Shown: positions 42,519 to 51,898, numbered from the stretch's first letter. The stretch is DNA of 64,000 nt from Acidiphilium iwatense (GCF_021556475.1 NZ_JAKGBZ010000005.1:62001-126000); one strand, 5' to 3'. The notes: generated by a model not told the origin, from the sequence alone. Numbers and translations: made by a program.

Positions 42519-43099
42519 ATTTCGCCCGCTTGTCGTAAAAAGCCGAGCAGGGGCAACAGCGGCAGGCCGAGAATCGTGAAGAAATCCCCCTCGATCCGGT
42601 CGAACAACTGAATACCGAGCCCTTCCAGCCGATAGGCTCCGACCGAGCCGAGCAGGGCTTCGCCTTCACTGGCCAGATAATCGGCGATGAACGCATCCGA
42701 AACCGCTCGCATCGAAAGGCGCGGCGCTTCCGCGTGATGCCAGATTACCGCGCCGCCTCGCATGCAGACCACGGCGGTTTCCAGGCGATGCGACCGGCCG
42801 CGCAGGCGGTGGATATGAGCACCGGCTTGCGCAACGTCGCGTGGCTTGTCGAACCACTCACCCTCGCAATCCAGAACCTGGTCTGCGCCGATGACCAGGG
42901 CCTCGGGCCGGCGGGCGGACATGCGCGAGGCCTTCGTCTCGGCGAGCATCAGGGCCAGTTCGCCTGCTTTCAGCCTGTCCGCCTTGGCCGATTCCTTCAT
43001 GCCGGCCTCGTCGATCATTGCCGGCGCGGTCTCGATCGGCACGCCTGCGCGCAGAAGCATGTCGCGCCGCGTTGCCGAGGCGCTGGCCAGCACGATCAC
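42509..43099 (-). CDS. maf: Maf family nucleoside triphosphate pyrophosphatase
   Basis: House-cleaning enzyme hydrolysing non-canonical or modified nucleoside triphosphates, also linked to septum inhibition. 196 residues from GTG 43099 (VIVLASASATRRDMLLRAGV), which follows the oxidoreductase stop by four bases. The Maf signature SASATRRDML, the catalytic GADQVLDCEG, and YLASEGEALLGSVGAYRLEG with FDRIEGDFFTILGLPLLPLL at the end are all present. Which Maf subfamily (dTTP/UTP or m7GTP) is not clear. Confidence 0.93.
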   Translation of the reverse strand: MIVLASASATRRDMLLRAGVPIETAPAMIDEAGMKESAKADRLKAGELALMLAETKASRMSARRPEALVIGADQVLDCEGEWFDKPRDVAQAGAHIHRLRGRSHRLETAVVCMRGGAVIWHHAEAPRLSMRAVSDAFIADYLASEGEALLGSVGAYRLEGLGIQLFDRIEGDFFTILGLPLLPLLGFLRQAGEIQP

Positions 43100-43103
43100 G
43101 AAA

Positions 43104-44111
43104 TCAGAACCCCTCCAGCACGATCTTTCCATGGGTGTGGCCGGATTCGATCGCCGCATGGGCGCGGCGCAGATTTGCCGCGTTGATCGACCCGTAATTC
43201 TCAGTCAGTGTGGTGCGCAGAACGCCTTGATCGATCAGCCGGCTGACCGCCTGAAGGATTTGGTGCTGCTCGTTCATCCGCGGCGTCTGGTGCAGGGACC
43301 GCGCAAACATCGATTCGGTGTGGATCGAGGCGGATTTGTTGAACAGTTCATGAAGATCGAGCGGCGGTGTGGTCTCGATCAGACCGATATGACCTTCGGG
43401 AGCCAAGGTCCGGCAAAGGGCGCGCCAATGGCTTTCGACATGGTTGGTACAGAAAATATACGCCGGCGGCGCGACCTCGCAGGCCAGGATCTGGGCGGCG
43501 ATGTCGCGATGATGATCGATGACGTGGTGCGCACCGAGCGCGGAACACCATGCCCGAGTCTCCGGCCGGGACGCCGTGGCGACCACCGTAAGCCCGGTCA
43601 GATGGGCAGCGAGCTGGATCGCCATCGACCCCACGCCGCCGCCGCCGCCAACGATGAGAAGCGTGTCGCCACGGGTCCGGTCGCGCGGGATGGCAAACCG
43701 ATCGAACAGCATCTCCCATGATGTCAGCGTGGTCAGCGGCAGTGCCGCCGCCTCGGCGAAGGAGAGGGATCTCGGTTTGCGGGCGATGAGACGTTCGTCG
43801 ACGATCTGGTATTGTGCATTGCTCCCGGAACGATCGACCGCGCCGGCGTAATAGACCTCGTCCCCGACGCCGAACTGGGTCACGCTCGAGCCGACCTGAC
43901 GCACGATTCCGGCCGCGTCGAAGCCGAGAATCCGGGGTTCGCCCAGGGGTTCGTTGCGGCGCCTGATCTTGGTATCGACCGGGTTGACCGCAACCGCGCG
44001 CACTTCGACGAGAACGTCGTGGCGCCGCGGGGTCGGCTCGGGCAGATCGACGTCCACCAGAGACTCTTCTGCCGTGATCGGAAGGGAATGGGTAAAGGCG
44101 ACCGCTTTCAT
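43104..44111 (-). CDS. Zinc-type alcohol dehydrogenase-like NADPH oxidoreductase
   Basis: 335-residue medium-chain dehydrogenase/reductase of the quinone-oxidoreductase branch. The N-terminal GroES-like domain reads AVNPVDTKIRRRNEPLGEPRI, and the Rossmann motif TLLIVGGGGGVGSMAIQLAA. The usual catalytic zinc ligands (Cys, GHE motif) are absent, so the product is probably a zinc-free NADPH-dependent quinone or enal reductase like YogA/ZADH. It lies four bases before maf and 50 bases after the YgjP-like gene. Confidence 0.87.
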   Translation of the reverse strand: MKAVAFTHSLPITAEESLVDVDLPEPTPRRHDVLVEVRAVAVNPVDTKIRRRNEPLGEPRILGFDAAGIVRQVGSSVTQFGVGDEVYYAGAVDRSGSNAQYQIVDERLIARKPRSLSFAEAAALPLTTLTSWEMLFDRFAIPRDRTRGDTLLIVGGGGGVGSMAIQLAAHLTGLTVVATASRPETRAWCSALGAHHVIDHHRDIAAQILACEVAPPAYIFCTNHVESHWRALCRTLAPEGHIGLIETTPPLDLHELFNKSASIHTESMFARSLHQTPRMNEQHQILQAVSRLIDQGVLRTTLTENYGSINAANLRRAHAAIESGHTHGKIVLEGF

Positions 44112-44161
44112 GAGGGGATTTTTTTCTCGCTATTTCAGGGTGGGACGGATGTGGGCCGGGT

Positions 44162-44872
44162 TCAGGAAATTCGCAACAAACCGGGGCCGTGGGTACTGAG
44201 CCAACTGGTCGCGGCGGCGCGATACGGCGTGAGGCGATTGGTCAAGTCCCAGAAGGCGGACCCGTGGTTCAAATAGCGAAGATGCGCGACCTCATGAGCG
44301 ATCACATAATCCTGAACGAAATCCGGGGCCATGATCAATCGCCACGAGAACATCAGCGTGCCATCCGGCGCGCAACTTCCCCAGCGGGATGTCGTATCCT
44401 TCACCCGGACCCGGCGGGGCCGAACTCCGATCTTCGCGGCCGTCTCGTGGGCACGCTGGGAAAACCGCTCATGGGCGAATTCGCGCAGCGCATCGCGCAC
44501 GCGGCGGGCCAGGAACTCCTTCTGCCCGGTGACCCGGATGATCGACGCCGCGATAACCGTCCCGCCACGCATGACAGGATCATGGATGATGGTCCGGGGC
44601 GTCCCGCAAACCGGGATCATTTCTCCGTCGGCAAGCCGCATCGGCGCGGGCAGTGCGGCGAGCTTGGCCGCCACCCAGTCCTCATACCCCCGCAGAAGTG
44701 CCAGTCCGGCACGTCTCGAGCCGCGCGGCGGGAGAGTGATCACGATTTCGCCACCCTGAGGATCGATTTTCAGGGCGACGCGCCGGGCGCGCTGGCTGCG
44801 CCGCCATCGCACCGAGGCGGCGCGTCCACCAATGATGACCGATTCTTCGTGGAGGTCGAAATTCGGGCTCAT
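44162..44872 (-). CDS. YgjP-like (DUF45) metallopeptidase-type hydrolase
   Basis: 236 residues from ATG 44872 (MSPNFDLHEESVIIGGRAAS), which overlaps the YcgN-like stop as ATGA; the Met at 44905 is the alternative. The zinc motif is VIAHEVAHLRYLNHG (HExxH with a third His), preceded by the family segment VKDTTSRWGSCAPDGTLMFS. DUF45 proteins are predicted metal-dependent hydrolases related to WLM and SprT peptidases; the substrate is not known. Confidence 0.9.
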   Translation of the reverse strand: MSPNFDLHEESVIIGGRAASVRWRRSQRARRVALKIDPQGGEIVITLPPRGSRRAGLALLRGYEDWVAAKLAALPAPMRLADGEMIPVCGTPRTIIHDPVMRGGTVIAASIIRVTGQKEFLARRVRDALREFAHERFSQRAHETAAKIGVRPRRVRVKDTTSRWGSCAPDGTLMFSWRLIMAPDFVQDYVIAHEVAHLRYLNHGSAFWDLTNRLTPYRAAATSWLSTHGPGLLRIS

Positions 44873-45339
44873 CGAGTTCGCCGCCGGGGCCAGCGCGAGG
44901 GCCATTCCACCACATGGTGCTCCAGCGGCCCCGCGTCGCGTTCGCTCACCGCGCGGCCGGCGATCGAGGCCCCGGCCCGGTGCGTGCTCCGGCGATCGCC
45001 GGTGACGAGGGGATGCCAGTCGGGCAGGTCGCGCCCCTCCGCGATCAGGCGATAGGCGCAGGAGGGCGGCAGCCAGTCGATTTCGGCGAGGGAACCAGGC
45101 GTGAGGGCGACGCAGTCGGGAACCTCACGCCTGCGATTCGGATAGTCGCGGCACCGGCACGATGCCAGGTCGAGCATCCGGCAGGCGACATTGGTGAATT
45201 CGAGGCTGCCGGTATCCTCGTCGCGCAATTTGTGCAGGCAGCAGCGCCCGCACCCGTCGCATAAGGACTCCCATTCAGCCTCGTTCATCTCATCGAGACG
45301 CTTCTTTTGCCAGAACGGTGCGTCGACAGATTGCGGCAT
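44869..45339 (-). CDS. YcgN family (UPF0260) cysteine-cluster protein
   Basis: 156 residues. The N-terminal FWQKKRLDEMNEAEWESLCD leads into the clustered cysteines 27, 30, 33 and 34 (LCDGCGRCCLHKL), with further Cys in VACRMLDLASCRCRDYPNR. This zinc- or iron-sulfur-chelating pattern (CxxCxxCC) defines the family. Conserved ALTPGSLAEIDWLPPSCAYR follows. Biochemical role unknown. It sits 38 bases after the SYLF lipoprotein gene and is coupled to the YgjP-like gene by a four-base overlap. Confidence 0.9.
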   Translation of the reverse strand: MPQSVDAPFWQKKRLDEMNEAEWESLCDGCGRCCLHKLRDEDTGSLEFTNVACRMLDLASCRCRDYPNRRREVPDCVALTPGSLAEIDWLPPSCAYRLIAEGRDLPDWHPLVTGDRRSTHRAGASIAGRAVSERDAGPLEHHVVEWPSRWPRRRTR

Positions 45340-45377
45340 GAACGCAATCTATCGCGCCGGTTCAAGCTCGCAAAGAA

Positions 45378-46106
45378 CTATCCGCCAAATTTGGCCAGCA
45401 TCGCCCGCAACGGATTCGCACCTGCATTATTGACAGACATGTTTACAACAATTTGCCTGGGGTCGATGAGCTGGCCATAATATTGCTGATCCAGCGCTGC
45501 ATCGTTCGAGAACACTGATCCGGACAACGAAATGCCGCCATAAAGCCCGCGCGCCTTGGAAAAGGTGACAATATCCGCGCCCAGCGCGGTGCCGGTCGAA
45601 CCGCCGACGCCCGCACCGATCGTCGCCACCGAAATTCCCGCATCGGCGCCAACCTTGAACTGGCTGTTCAGGAAGGCGTTGAGCGCGGTATCGTTCATCA
45701 GCAACATCACGACCTCGGCGTCCTGCACGCCGATCTGCAGTCCGAAGCTGCCGCTGCCCATGCTGTAGAAGGCCGGGTCGGACCACGAACCGCTGGCCGC
45801 GCGGGATACCAGGACGCAATCGCCGCCTTCGCCGCCGATGAAGAAGCCGGCCTTAAAGATCCGTGGGCAGACCACGACCGCCTTGGCCCGGCGAAGGAAT
45901 TGCGTGGCTTGGTTGGCCTGGGCCGAGCCGTTGCCAAGCATGGTCTCGACGGTCAGGGTGGAGCGATCCACCAATTCCTGGGCGCCGTTCGAACTATTGC
46001 CATTGTTGGCGCACGCCGCCAACGGAGCCGCAAGCAAAATGGCGGCGATGCCCAGATTCCTGATTTTCAATGCCGAATGATTCCTTCGCCCATTCTTTTC
46101 AGCCAT
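45378..46106 (-). CDS. SYLF-domain lipoprotein (lipid-binding)
   Basis: 242 residues from ATG 46106 (MAEKNGRRNHSALKIRNLGI), set by GGAGG upstream. The lipobox APLAAC at about residues 27-32 predicts a lipoprotein. The rest is the SYLF/Ysc84 domain: AKAVVVCPRIFKAGFFIGGE, GSWSDPAFYSMGSGSFGLQI, VGADAGISVATIGAGVGGST and KARGLYGGISLSGSVF. SYLF domains bind phosphoinositides in eukaryotes; in bacteria the role is unknown, probably at the envelope. It follows the histidine phosphatase gene by 56 bases. Confidence 0.9.
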   Translation of the reverse strand: MAEKNGRRNHSALKIRNLGIAAILLAAPLAACANNGNSSNGAQELVDRSTLTVETMLGNGSAQANQATQFLRRAKAVVVCPRIFKAGFFIGGEGGDCVLVSRAASGSWSDPAFYSMGSGSFGLQIGVQDAEVVMLLMNDTALNAFLNSQFKVGADAGISVATIGAGVGGSTGTALGADIVTFSKARGLYGGISLSGSVFSNDAALDQQYYGQLIDPRQIVVNMSVNNAGANPLRAMLAKFGG

Positions 46107-46162
46107 CGAGAACCTCCGCTTTGTTGCTTGCACAATTTATTTGGTCCATGAATTCAATTGAT

Positions 46163-46789
46163 TCAAATGGATATTTGTTCATTCAGCGACACGAATCGCC
46201 AGGCGTGACGGTGGCGCTCGATCCGGGTGATCGACAGATTATCCACTGCCAGGCTGAGCGCCTGGTGTGCGCTCAAATCGAGCGCATGGGCAATCGCTGC
46301 GCGAATCGCTCCGCCATGGGAAATCGCAATGATGTTCCGTCCGGCGTGAACCTTGGCCAGACGTTCCAGGGCATCGCCGACCCGATCGCGCATGGCGGCG
46401 AATGTTTCGCCGTCCGGTGGTTCTTCGTCGCCGCCCACCGGCCAGAACGGATGCTGGCTCGGCCGATTGACGAAATCGCGCATCGGCAGTCCCTGCCACG
46501 CGCCGAAATCCTGCTCGATCAGTGCCGGTTCGACATCGGTGCTGATCGCGCCGTATCCGGCCTCCATGATGGAATCGGCGGTCAGGCGCGTGCGCGAGAG
46601 CGGCGTGACCAGCCAGACGGCATCGCGCGGCAACCGGGCTGCGATCGCAGCATAACGCGGTGCGTCGGCTGCCCTGGTCGCGGCACAAAGCGGCACGTCC
46701 AGCGTGCCGTAGAGGATCGAGAGGGATTCAGGAGCAACTAAGGCGTGGCGGATGAGCCAGAACCGCGTCGTCGTATCGGGATCGTACAT
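46163..46789 (-). CDS. Histidine phosphatase family protein
   Basis: 208 residues. The phosphoglycerate-mutase-like catalytic motif is WLIRHALVAPES, with Arg14 and the phospho-accepting His15; the Gly of the usual RHG is Ala. The second half provides the Glu-containing IEQDFGAWQGLPMRDFVNR and the second catalytic His in NIIAISHGGAIRAAIAHALD. This matches CobC/GpmB-type phosphatases; whether it acts in cobalamin synthesis is open because no cobalamin gene is near. It starts 15 bases after the ABC permease gene and may share its transcript. Confidence 0.85.
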   Translation of the reverse strand: MYDPDTTTRFWLIRHALVAPESLSILYGTLDVPLCAATRAADAPRYAAIAARLPRDAVWLVTPLSRTRLTADSIMEAGYGAISTDVEPALIEQDFGAWQGLPMRDFVNRPSQHPFWPVGGDEEPPDGETFAAMRDRVGDALERLAKVHAGRNIIAISHGGAIRAAIAHALDLSAHQALSLAVDNLSITRIERHRHAWRFVSLNEQISI

Positions 46790-46804
46790 GGATTACAGAA
46801 ATCC

Positions 46805-47608
46805 CTATTCGCCGATGGAAATCAATGCGCCGTTGACCCGCGCGGCGCGGAACTGCGCTGCAAAAACCAGGGTCGCTCCGACCATCCAGATGAGGTTGAG
46901 GCAAAAGGCAGCCGCGAGCTGCGGCCAGTTCATGGCGTTATGGTATAAAACCGAGCGCATTCCGCCAAATATATGTGATGCAGGCAATATCTGGGCGACT
47001 GGCCGCAGCCAGACCGGAAGCACCGAAACGGGGTAGAACACGCAGGCAATCGGCGTGACGCCGAAAGCCAGCGTCCATGCCAGGGCCTCCGCCGAAGCGC
47101 CATAGCGGAACAGCAGGGCGATGACGCCCAGCGACATCCACCATCCCATCAGTAAAAGATTGAGAAAAAATAGCAGTAGAGCGGGGCCGAGCGCGAACAG
47201 GTTGAAGGCATAGAGCAGAAAGGCGATCGCGGTCGCCGGCGCAAGGCCGATCACCGTGCGCATGACCGAGACCCCCAACAGGGCAAAGATCAGCTCCCGT
47301 GGGCGCAGCGGGCTGACGAACACGTGACCGAGATTGCGCGACCAGATTTCCTCCAGGAACGAAATCGTGACCCCCATCTGCGCGCGCAGTGCAACTTCCC
47401 AGAGCAGCACGCCGCCGATCAGCGCGCCTCCCGCCTTCACCGGCATGCTGGTCTGGCCATGGATCACGAATTGCGCGGTAAAGCCCCAGATCAGCAATTC
47501 CAGGGTCGGCCAATAGGCGAGTTCCAGCAGCCGTGGCCAGGATCGGCGATACAGGCAGAGATGCCGGTATATCAGCCCCCAGACCCGGCGGAGTCCGGGC
47601 GCGCTCAC
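46805..47608 (-). CDS. ABC-2 type transporter permease
   Basis: 267 residues from GTG 47608, overlapping the ATPase stop (GTGA); the longer frame to 47740 reads inside the ATPase. Six hydrophobic helices are visible (LELLIWGFTAQFVIHGQ, VIGLAPATAIAFLLYAFNLF, ALLLFFLNLLLMGWWMSLGV, ALAWTLAFGVTPIACVFYPV, FCLNLIWMVGATLVFAAQF). The sequence is of the ABC-2 exporter type, used for drugs or polymers. The partner ATPase gene just upstream carries a frameshift, so the system may be inactive. Confidence 0.85.
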   Translation of the reverse strand: MSAPGLRRVWGLIYRHLCLYRRSWPRLLELAYWPTLELLIWGFTAQFVIHGQTSMPVKAGGALIGGVLLWEVALRAQMGVTISFLEEIWSRNLGHVFVSPLRPRELIFALLGVSVMRTVIGLAPATAIAFLLYAFNLFALGPALLLFFLNLLLMGWWMSLGVIALLFRYGASAEALAWTLAFGVTPIACVFYPVSVLPVWLRPVAQILPASHIFGGMRSVLYHNAMNWPQLAAAFCLNLIWMVGATLVFAAQFRAARVNGALISIGE

Positions 47609-48337
47609 GCCGCTTTCCCGGCACGGGCGATGGCGAGAAACACCTGTTCCAGATCGTCCCGTCCATAGCGGGCGATCAACGCATCCGGCGCGCCGCGATC
47701 GACGATTTTTCCCTGCTTCATCATCAGCACGTCCGAACACAGTCGTTCGACCTCGGCCATGTTGTGCGAGGCGAGCAGGATCGCCGCGCCGCTTTCCGCG
47801 CGATAGGCTTCGAGCCGGCCGCGCACGTAATCCGCGGTATCGGGATCGAGGCTTGCGGTTGGTTCGTCAAGCAGCAGAAGCTCGGGCCGGTTGATGAGTG
47901 CCTTGGCCAGGGCGACACGGGTTTTCTGGCCGGCCGAAAGGGCACCAGCGCGGCGCTTGAGCAGGGTTTCGAGATCGAACTCATGCGCGAGTTCGGCGAT
48001 CCGGTGCCTGAGCTTCGGCACATTATAGAGATGACCGTAAACGGCGAGGTTTTCCGCAACCGTCAGGCGCATCGGCAGCGCCACATAGGGCGACGAATAG
48101 TTCATGCGCGCCAGCGCCGCGAACCGATCGCGCGCCATGTCGTGCCCAAGCGCTTCGATATCTACCGGAATCGGGCACCAAAATGCCGAGAAGCATGGAA
48201 ATCGTGGTGGTTTTGCCGGCGCCGTTGCCGCCCAGCAGACCCACGGTCGCCCCGCGCGGAACCGTGAAGCCGATTCCGTCCACCGCCGTGACCGTTCCGA
48301 ACCGCTTGGTTAATCGCTCGACCTTGATGGCACTCAT
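47605..48337 (-). pseudogene. ABC-2 exporter ATP-binding protein, frameshifted
   Basis: Two overlapping frames together make one ABC ATPase. The first (from 48337) has MSAIKVERLTKRFGTVTAVD, Walker A GLLGGNGAGKTTTISML and GILVPDSG, then loses homology. The second continues from DIEALGHDMARDRFAALARM with the signature LSAGQKTRVALAKAL, Walker B LLLLDEPTASLD and the His of ILLASHNMAEV. Removing one base near 48163 (the T paired to the extra A in GGT-A-GAT on the coding strand) joins them without loss. The result would be a normal ~243-residue protein. Either a real inactivation or a sequencing error; the permease downstream is intact. Confidence 0.85.
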
Positions 48338-48428
48338 GGCTTGCGCATAGCTTCCTGTGCGCCTTATGCCAATCTGACCCGTGAGGCAGCGCTTGTCCGC
48401 GAGGTGCGCGCTGTGGCAAGTCTTTCCG

Positions 48429-51400
48429 ATGACCCAGACGGATAATGCTCGATCGGTGATGGTAGAATCAGGGACTCTGGCCGACCGGACCGCGCTGGTC
48501 CAGCTTGATCGTGACTTCGTGAAACGGCTGGAAATCGCCGATCCTTCGCTTCACGCCGCGCTGATGAGCGCGCGGGCCATTCCCGACCACCTCGAACGCA
48601 AGGCCGAGGCGGAACTGGTCATTGCGCTCGCGCCGCACCTTGAAGCCATGCTGGGCGAAATGTTCGGCATCGAGGACGAAATCGCGACGATCCGGGCGGT
48701 CACGGAGGCACGCGCGCCGGTTCATACGGTCAAGCGCAATTTCGTCCAGCGTCAGGCGGTGAAGTCCTATCCCGATCCCGCCGGGTTCGACGGTCCCGGC
48801 TTGCAGGCGGCGCTACAGGCTCACGGAATCACGCCATTTACCGAAACCAATTTCGCCAGGGCCGTGCTCGATTGGGAAGCGGCGGGCGATGCCGACGCGC
48901 TCGATCTCGCCAGGCGCTATGCCGCATGGGCGACTCTGACCGGGGATGGGCGTGCCGCCCACGCGGATGACGTGCTGTTCCGCACCCCGCATCGGATCGA
49001 TCCGGCGCATCTGGTGCCAGTCGAAACAATCGAGCGGGACGGGGTGACCATGCTTCGCCTGCCCGAAGCCGGATGGCGCGCACGCGACGGATTCACCCTC
49101 ACCGACGCCGGCATGACCACCGCGCAGGCGCTCGATCAGATGAATTACTGCATCTGGTGCCATGCCCAGGGCAAGGATAGCTGCTCGCAGGGGCTGAAGG
49201 ATCGCAAGACCGGCGCATTCCAGTCCTCGCCGTTCGGCGTTTCGCTCGCCGGCTGCCCGCTGGAAGAGCGGATCAGCGAAATGCACCAGTTGCGTGCCGA
49301 AGGCATGCTGCTCGGCGCCTTCGCGACCATCATCATCGACAATCCGATGGTCGCGGCCACCGGTCACCGGATTTGCAACGACTGCATGAAGGCGTGCATC
49401 TATCAGAAACAGGAACCGGTCGATATCCCGCAGGCCGAAAGCAACATTCTGCGCGATGTGCTGGCTTTGTCCTGGGGTTTCGAGATCTACGCGCTGCTGA
49501 CCCGGTGGAATCCGCTCGATATTCGTCGGCCGGTCGAGAAACCCGACACCGGCCGCTCGGCCCTGATCGTCGGACTCGGGCCGGCCGGATTTACCCTCGC
49601 GCATCATCTGCTCAACGACGGCCATCGCGTCGTCGCGGTAGATGGTCTGAAGATTGAGCCTCTGCCGTTCGATCCGGCAACGCCGATCCGCGATGCCGCC
49701 ACGCTGTTCGAAAACCTGGACGACCGGGTGATGGCCGGATTCGGCGGCGTGGCGGAATACGGCATCACCGTGCGCTGGGACAAGAACTACCTGAAACTGA
49801 TCCGCATCCTGTTGGAACGCCGCCAGCGTTTCGCCGCGTTCGGCGGCGTGCGGTTCGGCGGCGGCGGCACGCTGTCGCTCGACGATGCCTGGGCGATGGG
49901 CTTCGACCACATCGCGTTGAGCATGGGCGCCGGTCGACCGACCGTGCTCGACATTCCGAATGGCCTGGCGCGCGGCGTGCGCCAGGCATCCGACTTCCTG
50001 ATGGCGCTGCAACTGACCGGGGCCGCGAAACCCTCCTCGATCGCCAATCTGCAATTGCGCCTGCCGGTCGTCGTGGTGGGCGGCGGCCTCACGGCAATCG
50101 ATACAGCGACCGAAAGCCTCGCCTATTACGTCCGTCAGGTCGAGAAATTCGCGCTGCGGTACCGAATCCTCGCCGCCGAACGCGGTGCGGAACGCGTGCG
50201 CGCCGGCTGGTCCGCCGAGGATACCGAAATCGCCGAGGAATTCCTCGCACACGCCGACGCGCTGGCCGAAGAGCGTGCTGCGGCGGAACGCGAGGGCCGC
50301 GCGCCGCGTTTCGCGCCGATGCTCGACGGTTGGGGCGGTGCGACCATCGCCTATCGCCGCCGGTTGACCGATGCGCCGAGCTACACGCTCAACCACGAGG
50401 AAGTCGCGAAGGCGATGGAAGAGGGTGTGCGGTTCGCCGAAGGGCTGGCGCCGGTTGCCGTCGAGACCGACGATTTCGGCCACGCCACGGGATTGCGGCT
50501 GCGCGGGGCGGCGGGCGAAACCGTGCTGCCGGCACGCGCCATCCTGGTCGCGGCCGGCACCCAGCCCAACACGGTGCTCGCGCGCGAGGACGGCCGGATC
50601 AAGCTGGAAGGGCGTTATTTCCAGGCGATCGATGCGGCGGGCAATCCGGTGATTCCCGAACGCGCCGCGGCCAAGCCACATGAGACGCATGTGCTGATCC
50701 ATCGCGCGCCGGATGGCCGGATGATCAGTTTTTTCGGCGATCTTCACCCGTCGTTTTTCGGCAATGTCGTGCGGGCGATGGGCAGTGCCAAGCGCGGCTA
50801 CCCGATCGTCTCGGCGCTGATGAACGCACGGGCTCCCGCTACCGACGAGGATATTCTTGCCGTCGCGCGCGATGGGTTGCGGGCCACGGTCCATGCGGTG
50901 AACCGCCTGACCCCGATGATCGTCGAAGTCGTCGTGCGCGCGCCGGCGGCTTCTCGCGCGTTCCGGCCCGGCCAGTTCTTCCGGTTGCAGAATTTCGAAA
51001 CCCTTGCTCCCACGCTGGACGAACCGGGTCTCCGTACCGTTCTGGCGATGGAAGGCTTGGCGATGACCGGCGCCGGCGCCGATCCCGCCGCCGGACTCGT
51101 CTCGATCATCGCGTTGGAAATGGGCGGATCGTCCGATCTCTGTGCGCAGCTCAGTCCGGGCGAACCCGTCGTGCTGATGGGACCGACCGGAACGCCCACC
51201 GAGATCCTGCCGGATTCCACTGTCGCCCTGGTGGGCGGCGGGCTCGGCAATGCGGTGCTGTTTTCGATCGGCGCTGCCTTGCGCGCAGCCGGATCGCGCG
51301 TGCTGTATTTCGCCGGCTACAAGAAACTTGCCGATCGCTATCGGGTCGAGGAGATCGAGCGTGCGGCCGATACGATCGTCTGGTGCTGCGACGAGGCACC

Positions 51401-51875
51401 GGGATTTATTCCAAACCGGAAGCAGGATCGCGCTTTCGTCGGCAACATCGTTCAGGCGATGGTCGCATACGGAAGCGACGCCCTCGGCGAGCAGGGTGTT
51501 CCACTCGCCGACTGCCACCATGTCATCGCGATCGGCTCGGACCGGATGATGCAAGCCGTCGGTGCGGCCCGGCACGGGATTCTGGCACCCTACCTCGCGC
51601 CGCATCATTCGGCGATCGGTTCGATCAACTCGCCGATGCAGTGCATGATGAAGGAAGTCTGCGCCCAGTGCCTGCAACTCCAGGCCGATCCGGTCACCGG
51701 CGCGCGCCGCGTCGTATTTTCCTGCTTCAATCAGGATCAGGCGCTGGATTCGGTCGATTTCGGCGTTCTCGCCGACCGGCTCGGGCAAAATCGGCTTGCG
51801 GAAAAACTCACCGCCCAGTGGATCGACCGCGCATTGCGCCGCCTTCAGGCGAGACCGGCCATCGCCGCCGAGTAG
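48429..51875 (+). CDS. Fused NfnL/GltD-like and NfnS/PyrK-like flavo-iron-sulfur oxidoreductase
   Basis: 1148 residues from ATG 48429 (MTQTDNARSV; an ATG at 48459 is possible). Order of parts: an N-terminal helical region of ~250 residues without clear relatives; a DPYD/GltD-type Cys-rich domain (NYCIWCHAQGKDSC, ICNDCMKACIYQ) that could bind two [4Fe-4S] clusters; a GltD-like FAD domain (ALIVGLGPAGFTLAHHLLND) and a pyridine-nucleotide Rossmann fold (VVVVGGGLTAIDTATE); then a PyrK/ferredoxin-reductase half with the FAD motif FRPGQFFRLQN, the NAD segment VALVGGGLGNAVLFSIGAAL and a C-terminal [2Fe-2S] Cys set (QCMMKEVCAQC ... SCFNQ). Both halves together equal NfnL plus NfnS of electron-bifurcating transhydrogenase, here joined as one chain. 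Its substrates are inference. It converges on the beta-oxidation operon. Confidence 0.8.
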   Translation: MTQTDNARSVMVESGTLADRTALVQLDRDFVKRLEIADPSLHAALMSARAIPDHLERKAEAELVIALAPHLEAMLGEMFGIEDEIATIRAVTEARAPVHTVKRNFVQRQAVKSYPDPAGFDGPGLQAALQAHGITPFTETNFARAVLDWEAAGDADALDLARRYAAWATLTGDGRAAHADDVLFRTPHRIDPAHLVPVETIERDGVTMLRLPEAGWRARDGFTLTDAGMTTAQALDQMNYCIWCHAQGKDSCSQGLKDRKTGAFQSSPFGVSLAGCPLEERISEMHQLRAEGMLLGAFATIIIDNPMVAATGHRICNDCMKACIYQKQEPVDIPQAESNILRDVLALSWGFEIYALLTRWNPLDIRRPVEKPDTGRSALIVGLGPAGFTLAHHLLNDGHRVVAVDGLKIEPLPFDPATPIRDAATLFENLDDRVMAGFGGVAEYGITVRWDKNYLKLIRILLERRQRFAAFGGVRFGGGGTLSLDDAWAMGFDHIALSMGAGRPTVLDIPNGLARGVRQASDFLMALQLTGAAKPSSIANLQLRLPVVVVGGGLTAIDTATESLAYYVRQVEKFALRYRILAAERGAERVRAGWSAEDTEIAEEFLAHADALAEERAAAEREGRAPRFAPMLDGWGGATIAYRRRLTDAPSYTLNHEEVAKAMEEGVRFAEGLAPVAVETDDFGHATGLRLRGAAGETVLPARAILVAAGTQPNTVLAREDGRIKLEGRYFQAIDAAGNPVIPERAAAKPHETHVLIHRAPDGRMISFFGDLHPSFFGNVVRAMGSAKRGYPIVSALMNARAPATDEDILAVARDGLRATVHAVNRLTPMIVEVVVRAPAASRAFRPGQFFRLQNFETLAPTLDEPGLRTVLAMEGLAMTGAGADPAAGLVSIIALEMGGSSDLCAQLSPGEPVVLMGPTGTPTEILPDSTVALVGGGLGNAVLFSIGAALRAAGSRVLYFAGYKKLADRYRVEEIERAADTIVWCCDEAPGFIPNRKQDRAFVGNIVQAMVAYGSDALGEQGVPLADCHHVIAIGSDRMMQAVGAARHGILAPYLAPHHSAIGSINSPMQCMMKEVCAQCLQLQADPVTGARRVVFSCFNQDQALDSVDFGVLADRLGQNRLAEKLTAQWIDRALRRLQARPAIAAE

Positions 51876-51898
51876 GCGCAAGATGGCCGAGGTGCCTG

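Noticed and set aside
48813-51881. 1022-residue antisense open frame
   Set aside because: It lies wholly opposite the fused oxidoreductase and lacks recognisable motifs; long antisense frames are expected in high-GC DNA.
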